Assembly (NCBI GenBank): GCA_965240325.2
Contig: OZ251251.1
Location: 372,001 to 436,000 of the forward strand
Length of the DNA: 64,000 bases
Origin: Rebecca billardiae RCC1528
Taxonomy: Eukaryota > Haptophyta
Direction of reading: 5' to 3'
Shown here: piece after piece, positions 1-9,636 of the stretch
Layout of the letters: every line of letters begins with the position of its first letter
How positions within the stretch are numbered: position 1 is the first letter of the stretch
Notes under the pieces: generated by a model
Databases searched by the model: none
What the model was told of the DNA's origin: nothing
Seen by the model: only the letters and a program-made list of their open reading frames with translations
Position numbers and translations under genes: made by a program

Positions 1-355
1 GTAGAAAGCGTCGTCGTCAGCAACGCGTGTCACCGGCTCAGGCGCGCTCGCATCCGCCAACACCGCCCGCCCGAGCGACGAGATGAGCAAGAGTTTGTGT
101 GAGAGTGCCAGCATCTCGCCGTCCCTGCAGGAGGGGAAGGCGCACGCGAGCCCGCGCGGGCGCGCATGCACGTCGTCGTCGTCGTAGTGATCGTCGCCAT
201 CGTCAGCACCGCGCGTCTGCCGCGTGCCCGCATCCGCCAACACCGCCTGCACGAGCGACGAGATGAGCAAGAGTTTGTGTGAGAGTGCCAGCATCTCGCC
301 GTCCTTGCAGGAGGGGAAGGCGCACTCGAGCCCGCGCGGGCGCGCATGCGCGTCG
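1..355. repeat. Two-copy 180 bp tandem repeat
   Basis: Bases 51-175 and 231-355 are nearly identical copies with a period of exactly 180 bp, differing at a few positions. The first part of each unit (1-50 versus 181-230) is only weakly alike. The units contain CGTCGT runs. The repeat lies downstream of the reductase gene; between 356 and 701 I see no gene. The left edge is cut by the window, so more copies may lie outside. Confidence 0.85.
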
Positions 356-701
356 TCATCCTTGTCGGTATCACATAATATTCTGATCGATCAGCTGATG
401 CTGATGATCGACATGCAGCATATGATGCGCGCTTGTGAAGCCGCTACGACGAAGTCGTCAGCACCGTGTCCGTGTCCGTCACATCGTCGTCGATGACGCG
501 TGGGGTCGCGAGCGCTGTGCCAAGGGCGGTGCTGTGCGCACTTGCAGCTGCGCCTGCATGACGAGGATATGCGCTGCTGCTGATGACGCACCGGCAAGAC
601 GACTCCTCGCCCGCCGCGGCCATACTGACGTGCCAACACCGCCCGCTCGGCGGCCGCGTGATGCGTGCGGCGTGCTGACGCCGCGGCAAGCGCGGTCGGC
701 G

Positions 702-1784
702 TCAGTGCGTGCACACCTTGGGCGCCGCTCGGCTCGGCAGCGGCAGCCACACGCTGGTGGTGCGCCGGTACTCCTCGTACGCGGCACGCCGGTGCGGCGC
801 CTCGAGCATGCGCGCCTCGACCATGGCGGTCACGCTGGCGAGGACCGCCGTGTTGAACGCCGCGCCCGCCACGGCCCACAGCGCGTCGGCGCGCGTACAG
901 CACGTCGGCAGCGCGAGTAGCGCGAGGCCGCACCAGAAGGCCGCCTCGCCGCAGTGGTTGGGGTGGCGCGAGTGCCGCCACACGCCCGTCTGCAGCAGAC
1001 CCACGCGCGGCTGGCCGCGCGCCGCGCGGTGCTCGTTCGCCGCCATGAAGGCGGCGAGCTGGTCGTCCGCGGCGCGGGCGAGCAGCAGCCCCGCCGCGCA
1101 CACGAGCACGCCGAGCGTCTCCAGCGCGCCCCACGCCGCGCGCGGCGCGCACCCCTCCGCCGGGCGCGCTGCGACGTAGTGCAGCGGCAGCGAGATGCCC
1201 AGCAGCATCGGCTGCTGCGCGAGCCCAACGGCGAAGAAGGCGAGGAGCGGCCAGAGGCGGGGCGTGCGCTGCTGCATGCGCGTGTACCGCCAGTCCTCGC
1301 GCTGCCCGAACTTCCACTCCTCGCGCCGGAAGTAGGAGTGCGTCAGCCGCACCGCCCAGACCGCCACGAGCGCGTTGGCGGCGAGCGCGCGCGCGCCGAG
1401 CGGCCGCGCGGCCGCCGGGTGCGTCGCGTAGAACAGGCCGATGAGCGGCGGGAGCAGCGTCCAGTACGGGTCGATGAGCCAGAACGAGCGCTGCAGCAGG
1501 CCAACGAGCCAGAAGCCCACCGTCACGTTCGCGAAGAAGAGCGCGTTCACCGCGCGCGCCGGGTGGAGCCGCGCGAGCTCGCACCACGCGCCGAGCAGCG
1601 CGCCGCCGCCGCCGCCGCCCGCCGGCTCGGCGGCGGGCTCGCAGCGCGTGTGCAGCAGGGAGGCGGCCCATAAGGAGGGCACGAGCGCAAGCACCATGAG
1701 GAGCGCATTCCCAACGTTGCGCGCGCTCAGGTGCGCGTGCGGCCGGTAGTCGCCGTGCCACTCGAGCCCGCGCGCCGTCGCCAT
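702..1784 (-). CDS. DUF1295 / steroid 5-alpha-reductase-like membrane oxidoreductase
   Basis: Single-exon protein of 360 residues. The C-terminal half carries the DUF1295 signature: a Trp/Arg-rich loop (THSYFRREEWKFGQREDWRY, about 150-170) and the motif GVWRHSRHPNHCGE (about 268-281), related to the RHPxYxGE motif of sterol reductases and isoprenylcysteine methyltransferases. Several hydrophobic segments (about 25-45, 80-100, 105-125, 135-150, 175-200, 220-240, 283-305, 312-330) indicate a polytopic membrane protein, probably in the ER. Family members are NAD(P)H-dependent fatty or sterol double-bond reductases; the substrate here cannot be told. A Gly run near residue 57 is a GC-rich insertion. 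The ATG at 1784 is the first in frame, and a foldback transposon begins only 90 bp upstream of it. Confidence 0.88.
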   Translation of the reverse strand: MATARGLEWHGDYRPHAHLSARNVGNALLMVLALVPSLWAASLLHTRCEPAAEPAGGGGGGALLGAWCELARLHPARAVNALFFANVTVGFWLVGLLQRSFWLIDPYWTLLPPLIGLFYATHPAAARPLGARALAANALVAVWAVRLTHSYFRREEWKFGQREDWRYTRMQQRTPRLWPLLAFFAVGLAQQPMLLGISLPLHYVAARPAEGCAPRAAWGALETLGVLVCAAGLLLARAADDQLAAFMAANEHRAARGQPRVGLLQTGVWRHSRHPNHCGEAAFWCGLALLALPTCCTRADALWAVAGAAFNTAVLASVTAMVEARMLEAPHRRAAYEEYRRTTSVWLPLPSRAAPKVCTH

Positions 1785-1874
1785 CGTCGCGATTCCTTAT
1801 TGGGCAGAATCCGGTCTCCGGACGCCATTGTCAGCGGCGGAGACGCGCGCGCGGGTGGACTCCGTTGACACAGT

Positions 1875-3004
1875 CAAGGGCGGTAAGGGCTGTCAACTCC
1901 CAGTGGCGCCGAGTGGCGGAGGTTGGTTGCCCCTCAACTCGTGCGGCCTCGCGGCGCAGCGGCTAAGTCTCCTGGGGCGCCGCCCAGGAGGGCGCGTGGG
2001 GTGCGCACGCCGCGGGCTCCTGCGGCCGCGGCAGCGGCCGCGGACACGGCGCGCGTGGTTGGTCGCATGCTAGACAGTATGTAGTACCCTCCCACGCCGC
2101 GCGCCGTGCTCGCCGGTGCCCTCGCCGTGCCTCAGGCCAGCCGCGCACGCGCGCCGCACCAATGGCCAGCCGTGGCCACGCGCCAGCCGCCGGCGCGCGC
2201 GCGGTGCGCGGTGCGGTCGGCGCGGGTCGGGCGCGCGCCCGGGGCGAGGCTTGTGTATGTTGGGCGCGCGTCATGCCGCCTCGCGCCGCCGCACACGAGC
2301 TTGATCACGTTCCACGCGGCTGCTGAAGGGTGCTCGTCGAGCATTCCTCGGCCATCAGAAATGAGCTTGGACAAGCGGCTGTGAGCGCACTGAGTGCGAG
2401 GAACGCGAGCACTTGGGGGCTCGCGTGCCATAGTATGATGCTAGTCGTGCTCATATCAGTGGTCTGCGCTTGTCTATCACGCGTCGCTGCCTTCCCATGA
2501 TCGTCTCAACATGAGCATTTTCAAACATGGCAATGCACACTCGACAGCATGAGAACGCGTGCGCGCCGACCCATGCGGGCTCCAGCGCGGCGGCGCGAGG
2601 CGGCATGACGCGCGCCCAACATACACAAGCCTCGCCCCGGGCGCGCGCCCGACCCGCGCCGACCGCACCGCGCACCGCGCGCGCGCCGGCGGCTGGCGCG
2701 TGGCCACGGCTGGCCATTGGTGCGGCGCGCGTGCGCGGCTGGCCTGAGGCACGGCGAGGGCACCGGCGAGCACGGCGCGCGGCGTGGGAGGGTACTACAT
2801 ACTGTCTAGCATGCGACCAACCACGCGCGCCGTGTCCGCGGCCGCTGCCGCGGCCGCAGGAGCCCGCGGCGTGCGCACCCCACGCGCCCTCCTGGGCGGC
2901 GCCCCAGGAGACTTAGCCGCTGCGCCGCGAGGCCGCACGAGTTGAGGGGCAACCAACCTCCGCCACTCGGCGCCACTGGGAGTTGACAGCCCTTACCGCC
3001 CTTG
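1875..3004. mobile_element. Foldback (long inverted repeat) non-autonomous DNA transposon, hAT-like ends
   Basis: Two 419 bp arms (1874-2292 and 2587-3005) are reverse complements with no length difference and no mismatch at the points I compared. They enclose a 294 bp loop (2293-2586). The ends read CAAGGG...CCCTTG. The flanks carry the same 7 bp, ACACAGT (1868-1874 and 3005-3011), or 8 bp (GACACAGT) if the terminal G is counted as part of the duplication. An 8 bp target duplication and a CAAGGG-type terminus suggest a hAT-like, MITE/foldback class. Each arm holds an 8 bp-stem hairpin (CTCCTGGG/CCCAGGAG). No transposase is encoded, so it must be moved in trans. It separates the reductase promoter from the 3' end of the MFS gene. 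Confidence 0.9.
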
Positions 3005-3215
3005 ACACAGTAGTACAGAACGACGACCGTTGTTCGATCCGTCCGCGCCCGGTCCTAGTTCGTGCCTATCATAGTGCGCAGGTGTGTATCATTGCACGGC
3101 TGCGCGCTGACCGGGATGTCTGACGACTACGATATGACATTCGCGCGTAGTATCGTGATGTCCGTATAGCTGCTATATACATAGTCGTCGTGCATATAGT
3201 CGATTCGATCATCGG

Positions 3216-4655
3216 TCAGTGCAGCTGCGTGGCGACGTTGGCGGTGGCCGCCGGCGCTGGTGCGATTGGCACACGCGCCGTGCTGTGGCCGCCGTGATCT
3301 CTCTGCGCCTGCGCACGGAGGCCGACTTCCAACCCGCCGCACGAGAGCGTGAAGAGCACGAGCATCGTGCCTGCGAACGGCCCCGGCGCGCCGACGGGCC
3401 ACGTGCCGCAGTCGTATAGCGCGCCGATCGCGTAGACGGCGGACGCGCCCGCGAGCGCGCGCGTCATCTGCATCGTCGAGTTGGCGCTGCTCGGCTCGCG
3501 CGGGAAGTGCTCGACGCCGAAGGACTGCACAACGTGCGTGCCCATGCCGCGGCCGAGCTGCGTGAGCAGGTTGAGCGCGACGAACGGCAGCCACGGCGGC
3601 GCGCCTGGCACGCTGGCCGGCCAGATCGCGAGCGCGAGCGCGAGCGCCTGCGCCACCCAGCCGGTGCCCAGCGCCAGCCGCAGCACGCTCAGCTCGCCGC
3701 CCGGCGCGCGCCGCGCGACCAGGGCCGACAGCCGCGCGCCCGTGATGGTGGTGAGCGAGATCGACGCCATGATGCCCACGTACATGCGCACGGGTACCGA
3801 GTAGTGCGTCTGCAGCACGTGGCTCGCGCCCGTGACGAGCACGGGCAGCGAGGCGAACGCGGGCGCCTCCGCCGCCATGTACGTGAGGAAGGAAGGCGCG
3901 CCCAGCACACGGCACAGCGCACCAGCCGCGCGCGCGCACGCGCTGCGCGCGGTCTCGGGGGCTTTGGCGTGGGGCTCGGGCGCGTCGGCGCGCGCCGCCG
4001 CCGCGCGCGCCGCCGCGGCTGCGCGCAGGCCGGGGGCCAAGCGCCACGCCGCCACCACGGCGATCGCGCCCACGAGCGGCAGGATCGCCAGCGCCCACCG
4101 CCAGCCCAGCGCGGACAGCACGAGCCCACCCGCGGCGGGCGAGACGAGGTGGGCGGACTGCCGCACGGCGATGAGCGAGCCGACGGCGCGCCTACGCGCG
4201 GCTGGGGTGGGCAGGAGGTCGCGCACCGCCGCAGCCGCTGTCCCCATCGTCGCCGCGTTGCACACGCCCATCGCGACGCGGAGCGCGAGCAGCTGCGAGG
4301 CGGACGTCACGAGCGGGCACCACACGGCGACGAGCAGGAAGCCCGCGGAGCCGGCGGTGAGCACGCGCGCGCGGCCGTACAGGTCCGCGTACACGCCGAA
4401 CGGCACCGTCATCGCGGCCGCCGTCGCCATCTGCACGCTGATCGTGGCCTGCATCAGCGCGGCGGAGCCACCGCCGATCGCGCGCGTCATGACGGGCAGG
4501 CACGGCGCGTAGCAGTCCATGGAGACCGGGTACATCGCGGCGAGCGTGAGGATCGGAGCCACCACGGTCCAGTCGGGCGGCTGCTCTCCATGCGCGCGCG
4601 CCTCGCCGTCCGACGACGTTTGCGTCAGGGAGGCCGGCGTTCCCTCGGCAGCCAT
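3216..4655 (-). CDS. Major facilitator superfamily transporter (DHA1, Bcr/CflA-like)
   Basis: Single-exon protein of 479 residues with about 12 hydrophobic segments. TM1 with MYPVSMDCYAPCLPVM (about 40-55) resembles the Bcr/CflA drug-efflux signature in which an Asp sits in TM1. Loop 2-3 has the MFS motif GVYADLYGRARVL (about 86-98), followed by RVAMGVCNAATMG. The central loop (about 210-240) is Ala/Arg rich and poorly conserved, as usual between the two six-helix halves. A proton-driven efflux or multidrug role at the plasma or an internal membrane is inferred from family; the substrate is unknown. The ATG at 4655 was chosen because upstream codons are GC-rich filler that overlaps the divergent sulfotransferase. 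Confidence 0.88.
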   Translation of the reverse strand: MAAEGTPASLTQTSSDGEARAHGEQPPDWTVVAPILTLAAMYPVSMDCYAPCLPVMTRAIGGGSAALMQATISVQMATAAAMTVPFGVYADLYGRARVLTAGSAGFLLVAVWCPLVTSASQLLALRVAMGVCNAATMGTAAAAVRDLLPTPAARRRAVGSLIAVRQSAHLVSPAAGGLVLSALGWRWALAILPLVGAIAVVAAWRLAPGLRAAAAARAAAARADAPEPHAKAPETARSACARAAGALCRVLGAPSFLTYMAAEAPAFASLPVLVTGASHVLQTHYSVPVRMYVGIMASISLTTITGARLSALVARRAPGGELSVLRLALGTGWVAQALALALAIWPASVPGAPPWLPFVALNLLTQLGRGMGTHVVQSFGVEHFPREPSSANSTMQMTRALAGASAVYAIGALYDCGTWPVGAPGPFAGTMLVLFTLSCGGLEVGLRAQAQRDHGGHSTARVPIAPAPAATANVATQLH

Positions 4656-4687
4656 GGTCGCGCTGATCTCTCGGCGCTCGCCACCAC
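4656..4687. promoter_or_regulatory. Minimal bidirectional promoter between MFS and sulfotransferase genes
   Basis: Only 32 bp separate the two divergent start codons if the first in-frame ATG of the sulfotransferase (4688) is used, or 80 bp if the ATG at 4736 is used. No TATA box is visible. The promoters must overlap each other and probably the 5' coding ends. Confidence 0.5.
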
Positions 4688-5740
4688 ATGCCTGCCGGAG
4701 TCGCCCCGATGCCGGGCAGGACACGCGCGCTGGCAATGGGGCACGACACCCGCGGGTTGGCGGTGGCCGGCGTGGCCATCCTGGCTGCCGCTTGCCTGCG
4801 CCTGTGCCTCCGCCGCCTCCGCCGCGCGCCGCACGGGGCCATCGATCGAATCCTCGGTCCGCGCAGGCCGATGGTCTGCCACCCGCTGCACGCAAGAGTC
4901 CCCGTCGCCGCGATGGAGTGGCGGCCTCGGCCGAGCGACGTGATCGTGCTCACCTTTCCCAAGTCGGGCACGACGCTGGTGCAGCAGATATGCGAGCAGC
5001 TGCGCTCCGGCGGCTCCATGGAATTCGAGGAGATCACGCAGGTGCAGCCGTGGGTGGAGATCGCCCCCGATGCCGGGCAGGACCTGTGCGCGGACCATGC
5101 GCACGAGCCGCGCATCTTCAAGTCCCACCAGCGGCTCGCCGCGGCCCCACGCGGCTGCAAGATGGTCATCGTCGTGCGCGACCCGGCCGCCGTGCTGGAG
5201 TCGTACTGGGCCTTTGACCTCGCCCACGGCAAGCGCCAGTTCGCGGGATGGGACAGCCCGAGCGCGCTGGCACTGGCGCGCGACTCGCCGTGGTACCGGC
5301 TCGGACTGTGGGGCAACGACCCGTGGGACTTTGTCGCCGACGCATGGGCCGTCCGGCAGCTGCCCGAGGTGCTCCTCCTCAGCTACGAGCTGATATGCGA
5401 GGACCTGCCCGCGCACGTGGCCACGATCTGCGCCTTCCTCGGCCTCGAGCCCTCCGCGCAGCGGCTCGAGCTCGCGTGCGCGCACTCATCGCGCGCCTTC
5501 ATGGCGGAGCACGTCGGGCGCTTCGACGATAGCTGGCTGTTCGAGCAGCTGGCGGCGCGCGGCGGGCGGGTCCCGCCGCCAGCCGCAAAGGTCCACGCTG
5601 CGCCTCGCACGTCGAAGCTGAGTGCGGAGGCGCGGGCAGCGCTCGAGCGCGAGTGGAGCGAGCGCGTCAGCCCTCGCACCGGCCTTGGCAGCTACGGAGC
5701 GCTGGTGGAGGCGTTGCGCGCGCAGCGTCGGCAGGCCTGA
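4688..5740 (+). CDS. Golgi-type sulfotransferase (PAPS-dependent)
   Basis: Single-exon protein of 350 residues (334 from the ATG at 4736). A hydrophobic segment (AVAGVAILAAACLRLCL, about 25-41) followed by a basic stretch looks like a type II signal anchor. The 5'-phosphosulfate loop TFPKSGTTLVQQI (about 89-101) and the 3'-phosphate motif VVRDPAAVLESYW (about 161-173) are the two PAPS-binding signatures of the cytosolic/Golgi sulfotransferase fold. KSH at about 141-143 may supply the catalytic His. It probably transfers sulfate from PAPS to a hydroxyl of a glycan, sterol or small molecule; the acceptor is not evident. It is divergent from the MFS gene. Start choice among 4688, 4709 and 4736 is open. 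Confidence 0.88.
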   Translation: MPAGVAPMPGRTRALAMGHDTRGLAVAGVAILAAACLRLCLRRLRRAPHGAIDRILGPRRPMVCHPLHARVPVAAMEWRPRPSDVIVLTFPKSGTTLVQQICEQLRSGGSMEFEEITQVQPWVEIAPDAGQDLCADHAHEPRIFKSHQRLAAAPRGCKMVIVVRDPAAVLESYWAFDLAHGKRQFAGWDSPSALALARDSPWYRLGLWGNDPWDFVADAWAVRQLPEVLLLSYELICEDLPAHVATICAFLGLEPSAQRLELACAHSSRAFMAEHVGRFDDSWLFEQLAARGGRVPPPAAKVHAAPRTSKLSAEARAALEREWSERVSPRTGLGSYGALVEALRAQRRQA

Positions 5741-6139
5741 TGCCAGGCCAGATCGTTATATAATATATATATATGGCTCCGGCTTCGGTCCACCCCCCCC
5801 CCCCCCCCCCCCCCCAGTCCGGTCAGTGGAGCGTTACATCTTGACACTGCAATCGGCGGGATCGCCGCCTCTGATGATCTGCTACTACAATCATCGCTCC
5901 TAGCCCACTGCCCAGGCTAGGGGGGCCAAACCGCCCATTTTAAAAAGAAAATCAAAGTCGCGGCGCATTTTCGCTCCACCCTCGGCCTTTTAGGGTGGCG
6001 CGGAGCCTTTTTCTCGGACCCCGCTCGAAAATCGAGCTCCGACGCGTTCGGGCGCTCATCGATGTGAACTCGGGCTGCCTTTCTCATCAGGCTCGGCAAG
6101 GGGTCAGCGCACCTTGGCCTGTCGCGGCACGTGCCCATC
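5741..6139. other. Intergenic region with poly-C tract and short TA repeat
   Basis: No gene is seen. It contains a short TA-rich run (about 5757-5774) and an uninterrupted run of about 23 C (5793-5815), followed by a comparatively AT-rich stretch (5930-6040) that may be the promoter of the downstream secreted protein. Confidence 0.7.
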
Positions 6140-9100
6140 ATGGCGCCGAATGCGTTGATGGGCTGCCGGCTTTTGGCACAGACAGCCGCCCTCTTGCTGG
6201 GCGCTCTTCTGTGCGGGGCCGTACTCTCCCACTACGCTGGCCTGTCAGCTCCCGCCGCTGAGCGCCAAAGCGGCGCCGTCGACGCGAGGGCACGAGGCGA
6301 GGGCTTCCTGCTCGCTCGCCAGGGCGTTGCGTGCGCAGACGCGTGCGCAGCCATCGACCTGCGGTGTGACTCTCGTCAATACGCAAACCTCGCATCGACG
6401 GCCGCTTTCGGCACCGCCCTGCACCACAGCGGGTCGAGCTGGACGTGCGACGCGGGATTCATCGCCACGAGCGAGGACGACCCGTCCTGGAAGTCGATGC
6501 CGATCGTGTGCACCGATGCCTTCTGCGGCGGTTGGCGTGGCAAGTGCTTGAAGCTTGCCGTGCCCCCCGACGAGGCGCCATTGGGGTGGTGCCGTGCGCA
6601 GCCACAGGCGCACGCGAGCCGGCTGTGCTTTTGTACCGCCGACTCCAGCGCAACCGACTCTCCGTTCTTCGCCCCCCCACCGCCGCTATCGCCACCGCCA
6701 TCCTCACCGCCGCTGCCACCGCTGCCTCCTCCGGGCAGCGGCCGAGGCGAAGGCTTTAAGCTTGCTCGCCAGGGCGTTGCGTGCGCAGACGCGTGCACAG
6801 CCATCGGCCTGCGGTGTGACCCTCGTCAATATGCGAACCTCGCATCAGGAAGTGCCGTCGGCGCTGCTTTGCACCACAGTGGTTCCAACTGGACGTGCGC
6901 CGCAGGGACTAGGCTGAGCTATGCATATGAGCCGTTCTGGACGTCCATGCCGATCGTGTGCACCGATGCCGTCTGCGGCGGTTGGCGTGGCAAGTGCTTG
7001 ACGCTCGCCGTGCCCCCCGACGAGGCGCCACTACGGTGGTGCCGCGCGAAGCCACAGACGCAGGCGAGCCGGCTGTGCTTTTGTACCGCCGACTCGAGCG
7101 TGACCGACGCTCCGTACGCCCCCCCACCGCCGCCATCGCCACCGCCATCCTCACCGCCGCTGCCACCGCTGCCTCCTCCGGGCAGCGGCCGAGGCGAAGG
7201 CTTCCTGCTCGCTCGCCAGGGCGTTGCGTGCGCAGACGCGTGCACAGCCATCGGCCTGCGGTGTGACCCTCGTCAATATGCGAACCTCGCATCGACGGCC
7301 GCTTTCGGCGCCGCCCTGCACCACAGCGGGTCGAGCTGGACGTGCGACGCGGGATTCATCGCCACGAGCGAGGACGACCCGTCCATGCCGATCGTGTGCA
7401 CCGATGCCTTCTGCGGCGGTTGGCGTGGCAAGTGCTTGACGCTTGCCGTGCCCCCCGAGGAGGCGCCGTTGGGGTGGTGCCGTGCGCAGCCGCAGGTGCA
7501 CGTGAGCCGGCTGTGCTTTTGTACCGCCGACGACTTCCCGTACGCACCCCCGCCACCATCGCCTCCGCCATTGCCGCCCCCACTTCCCCCGCTGCCCCCA
7601 CTTCCCCCGCTGAGCCCACTGGGCGATGAGCGATGGCTCCTGGGGGGCGAAGGGGAGGCGTGTGACCTGACGTGTGAGGCGCGTGGCCTCGTCTGCGATC
7701 TCGTGGCCATCCGTCGGGGTGCATCGCCCGAGGATGCATCGCACGTGCGCAGGGCCTCGCTTGCAGCACGGCACTCAGTGTGCACACGCGTGATGCGCAC
7801 TCTTCTGGGCTCCGGTGACACAGCGCTGCCGCGTGCGTGGGCGCACGGGCCTAGTGTAGGTGGGGAGAGCGGCGCATGCGTGGTTGCTGCCACGCACGCG
7901 CATGCTGCGACCGTTACGTGCGTCGCCAGCCCGCCTTCAGGCCAAAGCCGGATGTGCGCGTGCGCCCCCGCCGGCCCGGGGCACGTCTTCACGGGGGCCG
8001 TTCGGCCGGTGAGGGATGCCCCAACCTTCTACTGGAAGGCAGAGGCGCCCTCGCCGGTGGCAGACGCAGGCGCCAGTTGGTACATGCGTGTGCTCGACCT
8101 CTACCCTGAAAACACTGGGAGGTGGAATGCCATTGGCGGGTCCTGGCTGCGCCCCCTCCGAGTCCCATGGGAGACCACGGACGTGTGCGGTTGCGGGCCT
8201 GGAGGACCGCAACCCCGACCTTGGGCGTGCAAATACTGCCAAGGGCTGTGGCAGGTAATGGAGGGTGGCGTGGGCTACGGGCCGAAGGACACGCGCCGCC
8301 CGTGGTGGATTCCGTCAGGCGCGAGCGCCGCGGGCTACTGGGGCGCCAACGGGCACATGTTTGAGCTCGCCTCCAGCGAGAGGGGCATCCCCATCTTCCA
8401 AGGCGCGTGCAGCCTGCAGAAGAATCGCGACGTCTTTGTGGCCAACCAGCTCGTGCTGCCGCCCGGGGCTGGCTTCAGCGCCTTTGGTGGGCCAGGGCTG
8501 CTTGGAAATGCCATCGTGCTCACTCCCTTGTGCGAGACCAGCCCATCAGACACGCGCAACTGCTGGACATACGTCCTCGACGCCGCCAACTGGAGGGGGC
8601 CGGTGTCCTTCGTGCGGCCAGACCTGTGGCAGTGGCGGGTGGATGGGTGGGAGGCGGAGACGGAGCATGTCCCCGACTTCTCGACGCATGGCGTGGGCTT
8701 CGAAGCGGACAGCGGCATCGGCGCGGCGGAGTTCTGGCCACAGGCCGCGATGCACTCCGCCCGGACGGGCGGGTACCGCATCCCCAAGATGCGGTTCGAA
8801 CAGCACTCTGGCCGCTCGGTACTCTCAATGGGATTCAGGGCGTACGCTCCAAGTGACGTATACGAGCCTCTTGCCGACGCACTGGCAGCGGCCACGCGAC
8901 CCGGCGGTTCTGGCGAGCTGCTTCTCGATCCGGCACGCATCATGGCTGGTGGACGCCCCGCTCCGTGCCCTCGCCACAGCGAGGCGCCTGCGTTGTTCAC
9001 GGTGGCCCCAGACGTTAGACTGCGGGTAGGGACTCTCATCACAGCGCAAGATGGACCCGAGGGCGAGTGCGTATGGGCACTACGCACAGAGCGCGCCGAC

Positions 9101-9636
9101 GGGTACGCGCCCGAGTATTTCGATGCAGACCTCCAGCCCCTCGCGGAGACGGCCGCGCCTGCCGAGCTCCGGGCGTCCCCCATCAGCTCTGTCGACCAGG
9201 ACTGGTCGACTGAGCTAGTGGACACTCGCGCGGGGCCGATCGACGAGAGGTCGGAGGGCCCCACGCGCTGCTACTCTGAGCCGGGGCCAGCGGACCCGCG
9301 ACTTTCTGCGTGCAAAACGCCTGGCCGGCATGGCTGGCGTTCCGCTGGTACCGCTTTGCTGACCAGCCCGCGCTGCAGTCAGCCAGGCTCAGCGCCGGCG
9401 AAAAGGCGCACATGCAGGCGCGCGTCGAAGCACTGCACCGTTACTTGGCGGCCTCGCCTGCGAACAGCGCATGGATGAAGCCCCGCGGGGCTGCTGCGGC
9501 ACGCGAGGGCGGGCTCGCGCAGCTGGACCCGGCGACCATCGTGAAGCCTCCCGCAGGACTTGAGGTGGGCTACGTGCCCATCGGGGTTTACCACGGCGTG
9601 GCCAAGCCAGCTGGTTGTGATGTTCACCTTTCATGA
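6140..9636 (+). CDS. Secreted or membrane-anchored Cys-repeat protein with Pro-rich linkers
   Basis: Starts at the ATG at 6140 with a hydrophobic signal or anchor (about 10-33). Three near-identical 149-150 residue modules begin near residues 52, 202 and 351. Each has an ACADAC..LRCD start, a CTDxxCGGWRGKCLxLAVPP core and a RLCFCTAD end, and each is followed by a Ser-Pro/Pro-rich linker as in algal hydroxyproline-rich wall proteins. A fourth, diverged Cys module starts near 495 (GEACDLTCEARGLVCD). Residues 612-1037 form a Trp-rich region I do not recognise. The reading frame changes near 9250-9300: the coding-like continuation AWPAWLAFRWYRF lies in another frame. A 41 bp GT-AG intron (9250-9290) would restore it and give 1,151 residues; a one-base deletion is the alternative. 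Probably a cell-surface protein; no enzyme motif is evident. Confidence 0.75.
6293..7620 (+). repeat. Intragenic tandem repeats of about 450 bp (three units)
   Basis: Units start at 6293, 6743 and 7190 (spacing 450 and 447 bp), keep the reading frame, and are nearly identical at the DNA level, including the Pro-rich linker. This indicates recent unequal exchange or gene conversion inside the gene. Confidence 0.9.

Noticed and set aside
1946-1985. tRNA-like phrase GCGGCGCAGCGGCTAAGTC in the foldback arm
   Set aside because: It is followed by a simple 8 bp hairpin and no T-arm or acceptor stem. It lies in a repeated transposon arm.
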